Source: Candidatus Nanoarchaeia archaeon
GTDB taxonomy: Archaea; Nanobdellota; Nanobdellia; Pacearchaeales; GW2011-AR1
Length of the DNA: 35,572 bases
Assembly (NCBI GenBank): GCA_028711165.1
Contig: JAQTST010000001.1
Coordinates: forward strand, 418,986-454,557
Reading direction: 5' to 3'
Positions 7,148-16,790 of this stretch are shown here, piece after piece. The position numbers and the translations under genes were made by a program. How positions within the stretch are numbered: the stretch's first letter is position 1; every line of letters begins with the position of its first letter. The notes beneath the pieces are model-generated. The model saw nothing but the letters and a program-made list of their open reading frames with translations, searched no databases and had not been told where the DNA came from.

Positions 7148-10100
7148 ATGAAAAACAATAATCATCTCGTCATAAAAAAATACCTTGAGGGGCACTCCCT
7201 CGTCGAATCGAACATAATTTCTTTTAATGAATTTCTTGAACACAGAATGCAGGAAATCGTCAGTGAAATTTCTGAAGGCCTGGCAAATGAGGAATTTGAA
7301 ATCTCGCTTGGAAAAGTCAGCATAGAAAAACCGAAAGTTATCGAGGCTGACGGAAGCTCGTCTTTGATAATGCCGTATGAAGCGAGGCTGAGAAACTTAA
7401 CTTATTCTGCGCCTGTAACTCTTGAAATCACAATAAGAAAAGGAGACCAGGTTGATTCTGAAACTGTTGAAATCGGAAAGATTCCAATCATGGTAAAAAG
7501 CAAGGCGTGCAATACTTACGGAATGAATAACGAACAGCTCGTTGAAAATTTTTCTGACCCGCTTGATCCGGGAGGATATTTTATCGTCAACGGAAATGAG
7601 AGAGTAATGATTATGGCTGAAGACCTTGCAGAAAACCAGCCTTTTATCGAGACAAACAGCAAGGGAAATTTGAACTTAAGATTATTTTCATTAAAGGGAA
7701 CTTACAGAATTCCTGTCACAATCTCCGAGGGCAAGGAAGGAATTTTCGATTTGTCTTTCAGCAGATTCAAGGACATCCCTGCAATCGTGATGCTTAAGGC
7801 ACTTGGGTTAATCAAAGAATCTGACATCATGAAATACGTTGGAAAAGAAACTGACAGCGTCATTGTTAACCTTTACGAGTTTGTCAATCTTGCAAACAAA
7901 GAAGACGCGATGATGTTCATTGCAGAAAAGACAGGACTTCAGGGAACGAAAAAAGAAATCCTCGACAGAATAAAACAAAGAATTGATTCTTACCTTCTTC
8001 CTCACATCGGACAGAAAAAAGAAAACAGAATGAACAAAGCGATAACAATCTGCAAACTGATAAAACAATTTTTGATTGCCAAGGAAAATCCTGAACTCAG
8101 AACAGACAAGGACCATTACTCAAACAAGAGAGTCAGACTTTCAGGAGATTTGCTTGCAAACCTTTTCAGAGTTAACCTCGGAATTCTTATAAGAGATATT
8201 CAATATTCAATACAAAAATCTTCAAAGAGGAAAAAATTCTTCTCGATAAAAGTCATCGCTAAATCTACTCTATTTTCACACAGAGTTGAATCTGCAATCG
8301 CAACAGGAAGCTGGACAGGAGAAAGAAGCGGAGTCACGCAGAATATGGATAAGACAAATTATTTCGCAATGATTTCGCAGCTGCAGAGAGTTTCAAGTAT
8401 GCTGCCTTCTGACCAGGAAAACTTTTTGGCAAGAACACTTCATCCTACTCACTACGGAAGATTCTGTCCGATTGAAACACCAGAAGGAACTGAAATTGGT
8501 TTGAGAAAAAATCTTGCAGTTATGAGCAAAATATCGACGAGAGTTGAGCTTGACGAGACAAAATTTTTGATTGGTTTGGAATCAATTGGAATGGAAAGAG
8601 ACGGAGCAGAAGGTGCTGATGTATTTTTCAACGGAAGATTTATTGGGAATGTAAAAGAGACAGATGATTTTGTGAAAAAGATAAAAGAAAAAAGAAGAGC
8701 CAGAGAATTGCCGATACAGATGAGTGTCAGAAATGACAAAGAGTTTGGCACAATTTTGATTTCTACAGAGCCAGGAAGAGTTTTGAGACCTTTAATAATT
8801 GTTGAAAACGGAAATGCTAAACTAAAGAACGAACATAAAATTCAGATTGAACAGGGAGAGTTATTGTGGGATGATTTAACCGGCAACGGAATAATTGAAT
8901 ATCTCGACGCTGCTGAAGAAGAAAATGCACTTGTCTCTCTGTACGACGAGGAAATTACTCCTGCACACACTCATCTTGAAATTGACCAGATGGATTTATT
9001 CGGAGTTGTAACAAGTCTGGTTCCTTACGGAAATCACGACCAGAGTTCGAGACTTAACAGAGGAAGCAAGACGCAGAAACAGGCTCTTGGAATTTATTCT
9101 GCAAATTATCTGTGCAGATTAGACACTGATGTTTCTATTTTACAATATCCTCAGAAGCCGATTGTAAGAAGTTTCATGTACGACACACTTAACACTTATC
9201 CAGCAGGACAGAATCTTGTCGTCGCTGTTATGACATATGAAGGCTACAACATGGAAGATGCCCTGGTGTTCAACAAAGGAAGTCTGCAAAGAGGAGTCGG
9301 AAGAAGTTTCTATTTCCGTCCTTATTCTGCTCTTGAAATGAATTACGCAGGAGGATTGAAAGATGAAATTGTAATTCCTGAAAAAGATGTTTCTGGTTAC
9401 AAGACAGAAGCAAGTTACAGATATCTTGAAGACGACGGAATAGTCTATCCTGAAGCAGATATTGGCGAGGGTGAAGTAATGATAGGAAAAGTTTCGCCTC
9501 CTAAATTCCTTTCAGAAGCAAGAGAGATTTCAGTCAAGACAAGAAAAGAATCAAGTGTCACAATGAGACAGGAAGAAAAAGGAACTGTCGACGCTGTTTT
9601 CGTGACAGAAGATTCTGAGGGCAACAAAATTGTTCAGGTAAGAACAAGAGACCAGAGAATTCCTGAAATCGGAGACAAGTTTGCAACTTCTCACGGACAG
9701 AAAGGAGTTATCGGAATGATAGTTCCTCAGCAGGATTTCCCATTCACATCAAGAGGAGTTCGCCCCGATGTAATTTTTAATCCACACGGTTTGCCGTCGA
9801 GAATGACTGTAGGTTATCTGCTTGAATTAATTGCAGGTAAAGTTGGAAGTCTCAGCGGTGAAGTTGTCGACGGAACAAGTTTCTCAGGAGTCGGAAAGAA
9901 AGAACTTGAAGAGCAATTGAGAAATCTTGGATTCAGATTTGACGGAAAAGAAACAATGTACAACGGAATTACAGGACAGAGAATGTCTGCAAAAATCTTC
10001 GTCGGTAATTTGTATTATCTGAAACTTAAATACATGGTAGGAAACAAAATGCACGGAAGAGCGTCGGGAAAAGTTGCGTTGCTTACAAGACAGCCAATTG

Positions 10101-10402
10101 AAGGAAGAAGCAGAGGAGGAGCATTGAGACTTGGAGAAATGGAGCAGGAAGCATTAGTTGCTCACGGAGCGTCGCTGTTATTGAAAGAAAGATATGATTC
10201 AGACAAAGTTGTTTTACCAATCTGCACTAAGTGCGGAAGCATTGGTGTCGACGATAATATTCGAAATAAATTAACATGTCCAATGTGCGGAAGTGAAGAC
10301 ATCGAGCCAGTTGAAATGTCTTATGCATTCAAGTTATTACTTGAAGAATTGCAAGGCTTGCATATCCACACAACATTTGGATTAAAAAATAAATATGAGT
10401 AA
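7148..10402 (+). CDS. rpoB: DNA-directed RNA polymerase subunit B (unsplit B'/B'')
   Basis: Full-length RpoB with ETPEG, NGNERVMI, EDALVFNKGS, GDKFATSHGQKG and C-terminal zinc ribbon. Confidence 0.97.
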   Translation: MKNNNHLVIKKYLEGHSLVESNIISFNEFLEHRMQEIVSEISEGLANEEFEISLGKVSIEKPKVIEADGSSSLIMPYEARLRNLTYSAPVTLEITIRKGDQVDSETVEIGKIPIMVKSKACNTYGMNNEQLVENFSDPLDPGGYFIVNGNERVMIMAEDLAENQPFIETNSKGNLNLRLFSLKGTYRIPVTISEGKEGIFDLSFSRFKDIPAIVMLKALGLIKESDIMKYVGKETDSVIVNLYEFVNLANKEDAMMFIAEKTGLQGTKKEILDRIKQRIDSYLLPHIGQKKENRMNKAITICKLIKQFLIAKENPELRTDKDHYSNKRVRLSGDLLANLFRVNLGILIRDIQYSIQKSSKRKKFFSIKVIAKSTLFSHRVESAIATGSWTGERSGVTQNMDKTNYFAMISQLQRVSSMLPSDQENFLARTLHPTHYGRFCPIETPEGTEIGLRKNLAVMSKISTRVELDETKFLIGLESIGMERDGAEGADVFFNGRFIGNVKETDDFVKKIKEKRRARELPIQMSVRNDKEFGTILISTEPGRVLRPLIIVENGNAKLKNEHKIQIEQGELLWDDLTGNGIIEYLDAAEEENALVSLYDEEITPAHTHLEIDQMDLFGVVTSLVPYGNHDQSSRLNRGSKTQKQALGIYSANYLCRLDTDVSILQYPQKPIVRSFMYDTLNTYPAGQNLVVAVMTYEGYNMEDALVFNKGSLQRGVGRSFYFRPYSALEMNYAGGLKDEIVIPEKDVSGYKTEASYRYLEDDGIVYPEADIGEGEVMIGKVSPPKFLSEAREISVKTRKESSVTMRQEEKGTVDAVFVTEDSEGNKIVQVRTRDQRIPEIGDKFATSHGQKGVIGMIVPQQDFPFTSRGVRPDVIFNPHGLPSRMTVGYLLELIAGKVGSLSGEVVDGTSFSGVGKKELEEQLRNLGFRFDGKETMYNGITGQRMSAKIFVGNLYYLKLKYMVGNKMHGRASGKVALLTRQPIEGRSRGGALRLGEMEQEALVAHGASLLLKERYDSDKVVLPICTKCGSIGVDDNIRNKLTCPMCGSEDIEPVEMSYAFKLLLEELQGLHIHTTFGLKNKYE

Positions 10403-10679
10403 AATGGAAAAAAGTAAGATACCTAAAAGATATATATTGAAATTAAGAGAAAGAAGAAAAAAAGTAAATAAGGCATTGGATAACATAGTTGAAAATTTCA
10501 AAGATATAGAAGAAAATTTATCACCTTTCCAAAAATCATTCGGGATTAGATGTTTAGAAAAAGGAAATCAAATGAATTACTCACCAATAAAAGGATTTGA
10601 AGGGATTCATGGTGAATATAAAGATAAGGAAGGAAATATTTTCCACATACAAATAAATTATTATCAACATAAAAAATGA
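10395..10679 (+). CDS. hypothetical protein (94 aa) between rpoB and rpoA
   Basis: ORF overlaps the rpoB stop by 8 nt; basic N-terminus. Confidence 0.65.
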   Translation: MSKMEKSKIPKRYILKLRERRKKVNKALDNIVENFKDIEENLSPFQKSFGIRCLEKGNQMNYSPIKGFEGIHGEYKDKEGNIFHIQINYYQHKK

Positions 10680-10725
10680 CAGAACTATCGTTCAGCACAA
10701 ATAAAAATTCAGGAGAATTTTCATA

Positions 10726-13700
10726 ATGATAGAAGGAAAACCAGTCAAGAAACGAGTAGATGAGATAAGGTTCTCATTGCTTGGACCTGAAAGCATTAAG
10801 AAACTTTCAGCGGCGAAGATAGTCACACCAGAATTGTATAACATCGACGGATATCCTGTTGACGGGGGACTTATGGATTTGAGACTTGGTGCAATTGATC
10901 CCGGAGTAAGATGTCGTACCTGCGGGGGAAGATTGAAAGAATGTCTTGGACACTCAGGAAGCATTGACTTGGCTCGTCCTGTAATTCATCTGAAATACGT
11001 TTCACTAATTGAACTTGGACTTAGATGTTTCTGCAAGGAGTGCGGGAAATTATTGCTATCAGAAAAAGATTTGGAAAAATATACTCCAAGCGAAAGAGCA
11101 AAAAAAGCAAAGGACGCGAAGAAATGTCCTTACTGCGGTGCTGTTCATGAGAAAGTAAAACTTGACAAGCCGACTAATTTCTTAGTGGGAAAAACAAGAC
11201 TTTTCCCGACGGAAATCAGAGAAACTTTGGTGAACATTCCTGACGAGGAACTTAGAAAAATCGGAGTTAATCCTGTAACCTGCAGACCAGAATGGGCTAT
11301 TCTTACAATGCTTCTTGTTCCGCCGGTAACAGTTCGTCCGTCGATAATTTTAGAATCAGGAGAAAGAAGCGAGGATGATTTGACGCACAAACTTTCTGAT
11401 ATTATAAGAGCAAACCAGAGACTTTGGGAAAACCTTAACGCAGGAGCTCCAGGAGTTATTATTGAAGATTTGTGGGATTTACTTCAGTTCCACGTAACAA
11501 CATTCTTTGACAACAGCGTCGCTAAAATCCCTCCTGCAAGACACAGAAGCGGACAGCCGTTGAAAACAATTATGGAAAGAATAAAAGGAAAAGAAGGAAG
11601 AATAAGAAAGAACCTTGCCGGTAAGAGAGTAAATTATTCCGGAAGAACTGTAATTTCACCAGACCCTTCGATAGGAATTAATGAAGTTGGAATTCCATTC
11701 GAGATTGCGAAAGTTGTAACTGTTGCCGAGAGTGTTACTGATTTGAATATTGAAAAACTTAAAAAATTAATTGAGAAAGCAGAAGAATATCCTGGGGCAA
11801 ATTACGTGATAAGGCCCGACGGAAAAAGGAAAAAGATTTCTCCTGATTTGAAAGCAGAAATAATTGCTGAATTAACAACTGGCTACAAAGTTGAAAGACA
11901 TTTGCAGGACGGCGATGTTGTTCTTTTCAACCGTCACCCTTCCCTTCACAGAGGAAGTTTGATGGCTCACTTCGTGAGAGTTTTGCCTGGAAGAACTTTC
12001 AGACTGCACCCTGCTGTTGCAACTCCTTACAACGCTGACTTCGACGGAGACGAAATGAATATTCACTCACCGCAGACAGAAGAAGCAAGAGCAGAAGCAA
12101 AAATACTTTTGGATGTAAAAAGAAATTTAATTTCTCCAAAAAATAATACAAACTTAATCGGATGTATCGGCGATGCGATTACAGGAAATTATCTTCTTGG
12201 CGACGAGGAATTCACAAAAGAATATGCAAACCAGCTTCTTTTCAAGGCAGGCATTGATTCATTAATTTCAAAAAAGACAATCAAAGGAACTGAACTTTTC
12301 TCAGGACTCTTGCCAAAAGTTGATTTTGAAAATGATTCTGTTCAGATTAAAAACGGACAAATTGTCAGAGGAGATATTAACAAAACTTTGTTTGGAAGTG
12401 AAGACGGAGAATTGATAAAACAGCTTGAGAAAGACGTTGGAATTAACGACACTTTTGACACAATCAGAAAAGTTTTCAATCTTGGAGTCAAATATTTATC
12501 AGACAAGGGAATTACAATTTCAGTTGAAGATTTGGACTTGGACCAGAAAGTTATCGACGCTGGTGAGGAAGTAATCAAGAAAGCTGAGAAGAAGACAGAG
12601 GAAATAATTGATGAGTATAACAGAGGCGAGCTTGAAAGAATTCCGGGAAAGACAGAAGAGGAATCGAGAGAGATTAAAATATTGCAGACACTTAATGAAG
12701 TAAGAACAAAGATTGGAGAAATTGTAAAGAGAGAATTCCCCAAGGAAAATCCTGTCAGTCATATGATTAAATCTGGTGGCGGTGGAAATATTTTGAATAT
12801 TACTCAGATGGCTTCCTGTGTCGGACAGCAGGCTTTGTGGGGAAGGAGAATTGACATTGGTTACAACGACAGAACACTTTCATTTTTCAAGAAGGGCGAC
12901 TTGTCACCTCACGCAAGAGGATTTATCAGAAGCTCGTTCATCAGAGGATTGAGGCCTGACGAATTTTTCTTTGGAGCGGTTACAGGAAGAGACTCACTTA
13001 TGGATACAGCATTGAGAACTCCGAAGTCAGGATACTTGTACAGAAGACTTGCAAATGCACTTCAGGATTTGAGAGTTGAATACGACGGGACAGTAAGAGA
13101 CAGCAACAATAATGTTATACAATACAAATACGGCGACGACGGACTTGATGTTTCAAAACTTCACATGGGAGAGCAGGTTAATCCGGGAGAAGCAATCGGA
13201 ATTGTAACTGCACAATCTTTCGGGGAACCATCGACGCAGATGGCACTTAACGTATTCCACTTCGCAGGAGTCCAGGAAATGCAGGTTACTATGGGTTTGC
13301 CGAGATTAATTGAAATTTTCGACGCGAGAAAAAAACCATCTTCTCCAAAAATGGAAATTTTCCTAAACAAAGATTTCAATAACGAGAAAGATGCAAAAGT
13401 TTTCGCTGAAAAAATCAAGGAAGTAACTTTGAGAGAAATTGCCTCTGAAATAAATCTTAATTTCAGCAACAAGACAATCGAGATAAAAATTGACAAGAAA
13501 GGATTGAGACAGACTCACAGTTCTGTCAAAACTATCGTCGAGAGATTGAATGATTTGGGATTTTCAGCGAAGGAAAAAGACGAGTCAATCATGCTTAATG
13601 TTTCTGAACTTGGATTCAAGGAAATTTACCAGATGAAAGAAAAACTCAAGAAGACGATAATTTCGGGAGTCAAGGGAGTCAAGCAGATTTTAATTGTAAA

Positions 13701-14220
13701 GAGAGAAAAGGATTTTGTTATTCTTACTCTCGGAACAAACATGAAAAAAATGATTGAACTCAAGGAAGTCGACGCTGAGAGATTGATTTCAAACGACTTT
13801 TACGAGATGGCAGATGTTTTCGGAATTGAAGTTGCGAGACAGATGATAATGGATGAAATTTACAACGTGATAAATACTCAGGGTTTGGACATCAACGAAA
13901 GACACTTGAAATTAGTTTCCGACGCTATGACAAACACAGGAGAAATCAAAGGAGTTACAAGAATGGGAATTATCGCACAGAAATCTTCAATCCTCGCAAG
14001 AGCAACTTTCGAAACTCCTGGAAAACAATTCATAAATGCGACGATAAAAGGAAGCAAAGACAAATTAATCAGCGTCATAGAAAACATAATGTTAAATCAG
14101 CCAGTTCCAGTAGGAACAGGACTTCCAGGATTAATGGTTAAAGTAATTGGGCCATTAGTGAAAGAAGAATCTGAGAAAAAAACAGCAAAGAAGAAAATTG
14201 TTGAGCAGACGAATAAATAA
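10726..14220 (+). CDS. rpoA: DNA-directed RNA polymerase subunit A, single polypeptide (A'+A'')
   Basis: CRTCGG...CLGH zinc site, YNADFDGDEMNIH catalytic motif, uninterrupted into A'' region (GEAIGIVTAQSFGEPSTQMALNVFHFAG) and its C-terminus. Confidence 0.96.
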   Translation: MIEGKPVKKRVDEIRFSLLGPESIKKLSAAKIVTPELYNIDGYPVDGGLMDLRLGAIDPGVRCRTCGGRLKECLGHSGSIDLARPVIHLKYVSLIELGLRCFCKECGKLLLSEKDLEKYTPSERAKKAKDAKKCPYCGAVHEKVKLDKPTNFLVGKTRLFPTEIRETLVNIPDEELRKIGVNPVTCRPEWAILTMLLVPPVTVRPSIILESGERSEDDLTHKLSDIIRANQRLWENLNAGAPGVIIEDLWDLLQFHVTTFFDNSVAKIPPARHRSGQPLKTIMERIKGKEGRIRKNLAGKRVNYSGRTVISPDPSIGINEVGIPFEIAKVVTVAESVTDLNIEKLKKLIEKAEEYPGANYVIRPDGKRKKISPDLKAEIIAELTTGYKVERHLQDGDVVLFNRHPSLHRGSLMAHFVRVLPGRTFRLHPAVATPYNADFDGDEMNIHSPQTEEARAEAKILLDVKRNLISPKNNTNLIGCIGDAITGNYLLGDEEFTKEYANQLLFKAGIDSLISKKTIKGTELFSGLLPKVDFENDSVQIKNGQIVRGDINKTLFGSEDGELIKQLEKDVGINDTFDTIRKVFNLGVKYLSDKGITISVEDLDLDQKVIDAGEEVIKKAEKKTEEIIDEYNRGELERIPGKTEEESREIKILQTLNEVRTKIGEIVKREFPKENPVSHMIKSGGGGNILNITQMASCVGQQALWGRRIDIGYNDRTLSFFKKGDLSPHARGFIRSSFIRGLRPDEFFFGAVTGRDSLMDTALRTPKSGYLYRRLANALQDLRVEYDGTVRDSNNNVIQYKYGDDGLDVSKLHMGEQVNPGEAIGIVTAQSFGEPSTQMALNVFHFAGVQEMQVTMGLPRLIEIFDARKKPSSPKMEIFLNKDFNNEKDAKVFAEKIKEVTLREIASEINLNFSNKTIEIKIDKKGLRQTHSSVKTIVERLNDLGFSAKEKDESIMLNVSELGFKEIYQMKEKLKKTIISGVKGVKQILIVKREKDFVILTLGTNMKKMIELKEVDAERLISNDFYEMADVFGIEVARQMIMDEIYNVINTQGLDINERHLKLVSDAMTNTGEIKGVTRMGIIAQKSSILARATFETPGKQFINATIKGSKDKLISVIENIMLNQPVPVGTGLPGLMVKVIGPLVKEESEKKTAKKKIVEQTNK

Positions 14221-14301
14221 AAAAATTCTTTTATTTCTAGAAAAGTTTAAATAAGGATTATTTAATCAAATAAAATGAGAAAAGAAAAAACTATGAAAAG
14301 A
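14181..14301 (+). repeat. direct repeat copy 1 (rpoA 3' end + promoter + start)
   Basis: AAGAAGAAAATTGTTGAGCAGACGAATAAATAAAAAA...TTTCTAGAAAAGTTTAAATA...TTAATCAAATAAAATG...AAAACTATGAAAAG, repeated at 14731..14840. Confidence 0.85.
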
Positions 14302-14610
14302 ATTCTCCAGAGTATCGGGATAGAAGAAGAAGGAATAGATTTAGTCAGTAAAGTTTTAGATTTAGAATCAACAGATTCAAATGTTCATTCAATTGAATTG
14401 CATCACGGGACAATACATTATAATGGTCTTTGGGTAAATGTTTTATTATCAGAAAATTTTCCAAATATGGAAAAATTTCAGAATTATCTTAATGTAAAAG
14501 GATTAAAAGGAACTGCAACTAAGACGACTGAAAAAAATCCAGATTATCGCCTTTATAATAATAAAATATTAATAGAATTTTCTAAGCCAGAATATTATCC
14601 TAAAAGATAA
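14275..14610 (+). CDS. hypothetical protein (111 aa) inserted downstream of rpoA
   Basis: ORF with TATA (GTTTAAATA) about 25 nt upstream; alternative start 14293. Confidence 0.65.
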   Translation: MRKEKTMKRILQSIGIEEEGIDLVSKVLDLESTDSNVHSIELHHGTIHYNGLWVNVLLSENFPNMEKFQNYLNVKGLKGTATKTTEKNPDYRLYNNKILIEFSKPEYYPKR

Positions 14611-14642
14611 AACCCCTACGGAAAAAGAGTTCTTGATGCGCG

Positions 14643-14705
14643 GACACCTACGCGGTTTCCTTCGCTTAACCTTCCCCTTGAAATGGGGGTTTACAACCCG
14701 ATAAG
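14643..14705 (+). repeat. dispersed structured repeat, copy C
   Basis: GACACCTACGCGGTTTCCTTCGCTTAACCTTCCCCTTGAAATGGGGGTTTACAACCCGATAAG. Confidence 0.7.
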
Positions 14706-14730
14706 ATGACAAACACATTAGAAAGAGAAC

Positions 14731-14840
14731 AACGAAGAAGAAAATTGTTGAGCAGACGAATAAATAAAAAATTTCTAGAAAAGTTTAAATATAGTTCATT
14801 TAATCAAATAAAATGGAAAAAGGAAAAACTATGAAAAGCA
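14731..14840 (+). repeat. direct repeat copy 2 of rpoA 3' end + promoter
   Basis: AAGAAGAAAATTGTTGAGCAGACGAATAAATAAAAAATTTCTAGAAAAGTTTAAATATAGTTCATTTAATCAAATAAAATGGAAAAAGGAAAAACTATGAAAAG. Confidence 0.85.
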
Positions 14841-15175
14841 AAAAAAGTTTAGTGTCAGCACTTGTTTTAGCAGGACTTTCTTTATCTGGATGTTCTAGAA
14901 CAGATTATAATTTACCTAATGAAGAAAAAGTTCGCGTAATAAATTGGATGCCGGATTTTTGGGAAGATAGTTTAACTATAACAAAAACAGACGGAAGAAT
15001 TATAGAGATTAAGTATTCTGGTAACTTAGAAAATCCCTATATTAATTCGGTTAATATTACAAAAGACAAATTAACAGAAGAGTATACGCAACCAGAAGTT
15101 TTAGAAGGAGCAAAAAAAGAATTTGCAGAATATTACAAAAAAATTACTGAGGCAGGATTAAAAGATTTACAGTAA
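14813..15175 (+). CDS. putative lipoprotein (paralog of 15692..16042)
   Basis: Signal peptide with lipobox LSLSGC; shares KKSLVSA, DLPNEE-like, TKTDGRII, GLKDLQ with the second copy. Start may be 14831. Confidence 0.75.
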   Translation: MEKGKTMKSKKSLVSALVLAGLSLSGCSRTDYNLPNEEKVRVINWMPDFWEDSLTITKTDGRIIEIKYSGNLENPYINSVNITKDKLTEEYTQPEVLEGAKKEFAEYYKKITEAGLKDLQ

Positions 15176-15224
15176 GTCGTTAACTAAAACTTTATAAAAC
15201 AAATTCTTCTTACAAAAATATAAC

Positions 15225-15647
15225 ATGATTACAAGTACACTTAACATGCAGGACATGAGATATCTAAATCTCTTCGGCAAAATCACGAGAGTAGAGACAA
15301 GGCATTTTATCAGATATAATAACATGATAATTTTCTGCGTGCCAAAAGAATTAGTGATGCGGGCTGTCGGAAGGGGCGGAGAAAACCTCAGAAGACTTAG
15401 TGAAGTTCTTAACAAAAGAGTCAGAGTAATCCCGATACCGAGGGGAATTCACGACGCGAGAGGATTTATTCAGACAATTGTAAAACCTGCAGTATTCAAA
15501 GATTTAGAAGTCAAGGGAAGCGAAATGATTCTCACAGCAGGAAGCATGCAGAACAAAGCGACGCTGATGGGAAGGGGAAAAGTAAGAATGATTGAGATGG
15601 AAAAAATCGTCAAGGATTTTTTCGGAAAGGAGTTTAAGATAATATAG
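15225..15647 (+). CDS. nusA: NusA-like KH-domain transcription factor (archaeal)
   Basis: KH motifs (VGRGGENLRRLSEVLNKRVRVI; AGSMQNKATLMGRGKVRMIEMEKIV); syntenic between rpoA and rps12. Confidence 0.85.
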   Translation: MITSTLNMQDMRYLNLFGKITRVETRHFIRYNNMIIFCVPKELVMRAVGRGGENLRRLSEVLNKRVRVIPIPRGIHDARGFIQTIVKPAVFKDLEVKGSEMILTAGSMQNKATLMGRGKVRMIEMEKIVKDFFGKEFKII

Positions 15648-15691
15648 TTCTCCTACATCAAATTTAAAAATAAAATTTTATCTACAAATTT

Positions 15692-16042
15692 ATGAAAACA
15701 AAAAAAAGTTTAGTGTCAGCGATTGTTTTATCGACGGGAATTCTTTTTGGCGGATGTTCTAAAGTATGTTATGATTTACCTAATGAAGAAACAGTTTGCA
15801 TAGAAGAATCTATCGGTGCAGATGCCTTGACTGTAACAAAGACAGATGGGAGAATTATAAAATATGTTTATTATGAGACGGGCGATAATCCTCTCCCAGA
15901 ATATGTTGCAATTACAAAAGATAAAAAAACAACAGAGTATAGACAAAAAGAAGTCTTAGATGAAGCAAAGAAACAAATTATAGAATATTACAAGAGAGCT
16001 AAAAAAGATGAAGTTGAACAAGGATTAAAAGATTTACAATAA
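15692..16042 (+). CDS. putative lipoprotein (paralog of 14813..15175)
   Basis: Lipobox-like LFGGC; paralogous to the preceding lipoprotein across its length. Confidence 0.75.
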   Translation: MKTKKSLVSAIVLSTGILFGGCSKVCYDLPNEETVCIEESIGADALTVTKTDGRIIKYVYYETGDNPLPEYVAITKDKKTTEYRQKEVLDEAKKQIIEYYKRAKKDEVEQGLKDLQ

Positions 16043-16060
16043 GTTATTTCACTTCGGAAA

Positions 16061-16070
16061 GTTTTATAAA
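16061..16070 (+). promoter_or_regulatory. putative TATA box for rps12
   Basis: GTTTTATAAA upstream of the rps12 leader. Confidence 0.45.
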
Positions 16071-16102
16071 TCAATTTCTCAAAGATAATTATTATACAAT
16101 AA

Positions 16103-16122
16103 GTTAGAACAGAAATTCTAAC
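16103..16122 (+). promoter_or_regulatory. hairpin in rps12 5' leader
   Basis: GTTAGAA-CAGAAA-TTCTAAC, perfect 7-bp stem ending 20 nt before the ATG. Confidence 0.55.
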
Positions 16123-16142
16123 ATATAGTTTAGGAAAAAACT

Positions 16143-16565
16143 ATGGGATTAAAATCAGCAAAGAAATTAGTGAAAGACAGAAAGAAGTCAAGATGGCACG
16201 ACAAAAAGTTCATTGCTAAAACTCTGAACCTTTACGAGAAAGCAGACCCGCTCGAGGGTGCTAATCAGGCGAAGGGAATTGTTCTTTCAAAACTTCAAAA
16301 AGAAGCTAAGCAGCCAAACTCAGCGATGAGAAAGTGCTGCAGAGTTCAGCTTAAGAAAAATGCGAAAACAGTAATTGCATTCATACCAGGAAACCTTGCA
16401 CAGCGATTTATCGACGAGCACGACGAAGTTATGATTCAGAGAATAGGCGGAAAACAGGGAAGAAGTAAGGGAGATATACCAGGGGTACGATTTCAAGTTA
16501 TTCAAGTAAATGATCAACCACTGCATTTGTTAGTTAGTGGAAAGATTGAGAAGGGTAGAAGATAA
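16143..16565 (+). CDS. rps12: 30S ribosomal protein S12
   Basis: [34 protein letters not shown]...FIPG, archaeal S12/S23e. Confidence 0.96.
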   Translation: MGLKSAKKLVKDRKKSRWHDKKFIAKTLNLYEKADPLEGANQAKGIVLSKLQKEAKQPNSAMRKCCRVQLKKNAKTVIAFIPGNLAQRFIDEHDEVMIQRIGGKQGRSKGDIPGVRFQVIQVNDQPLHLLVSGKIEKGRR

Positions 16566-16789
16566 TGACAGAGATATATGATACTTTAAATGAATTTGCA
16601 AAAAATTATCAAACTTACATTTTGGGTGGTTGGGTTTTACTTTCGGGTATTACTGCACTAGTATGCAGACATAACTATAAAGAATCTAAAAAATTTCAAA
16701 AAGAATTTTCAGGAGAACTGGATATTATAAATAATAATCTAAAAGAATCCCTTTATGTAGAAAATGAAAGGAGAAATAATTTAAATTAA
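16565..16789 (+). CDS. small single-TM protein (74 aa)
   Basis: Start overlaps the rps12 stop; TM segment TYILGGWVLLSGITALVC then charged tail. Confidence 0.6.
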   Translation: MTEIYDTLNEFAKNYQTYILGGWVLLSGITALVCRHNYKESKKFQKEFSGELDIINNNLKESLYVENERRNNLN

Positions 16790-16790
16790 A

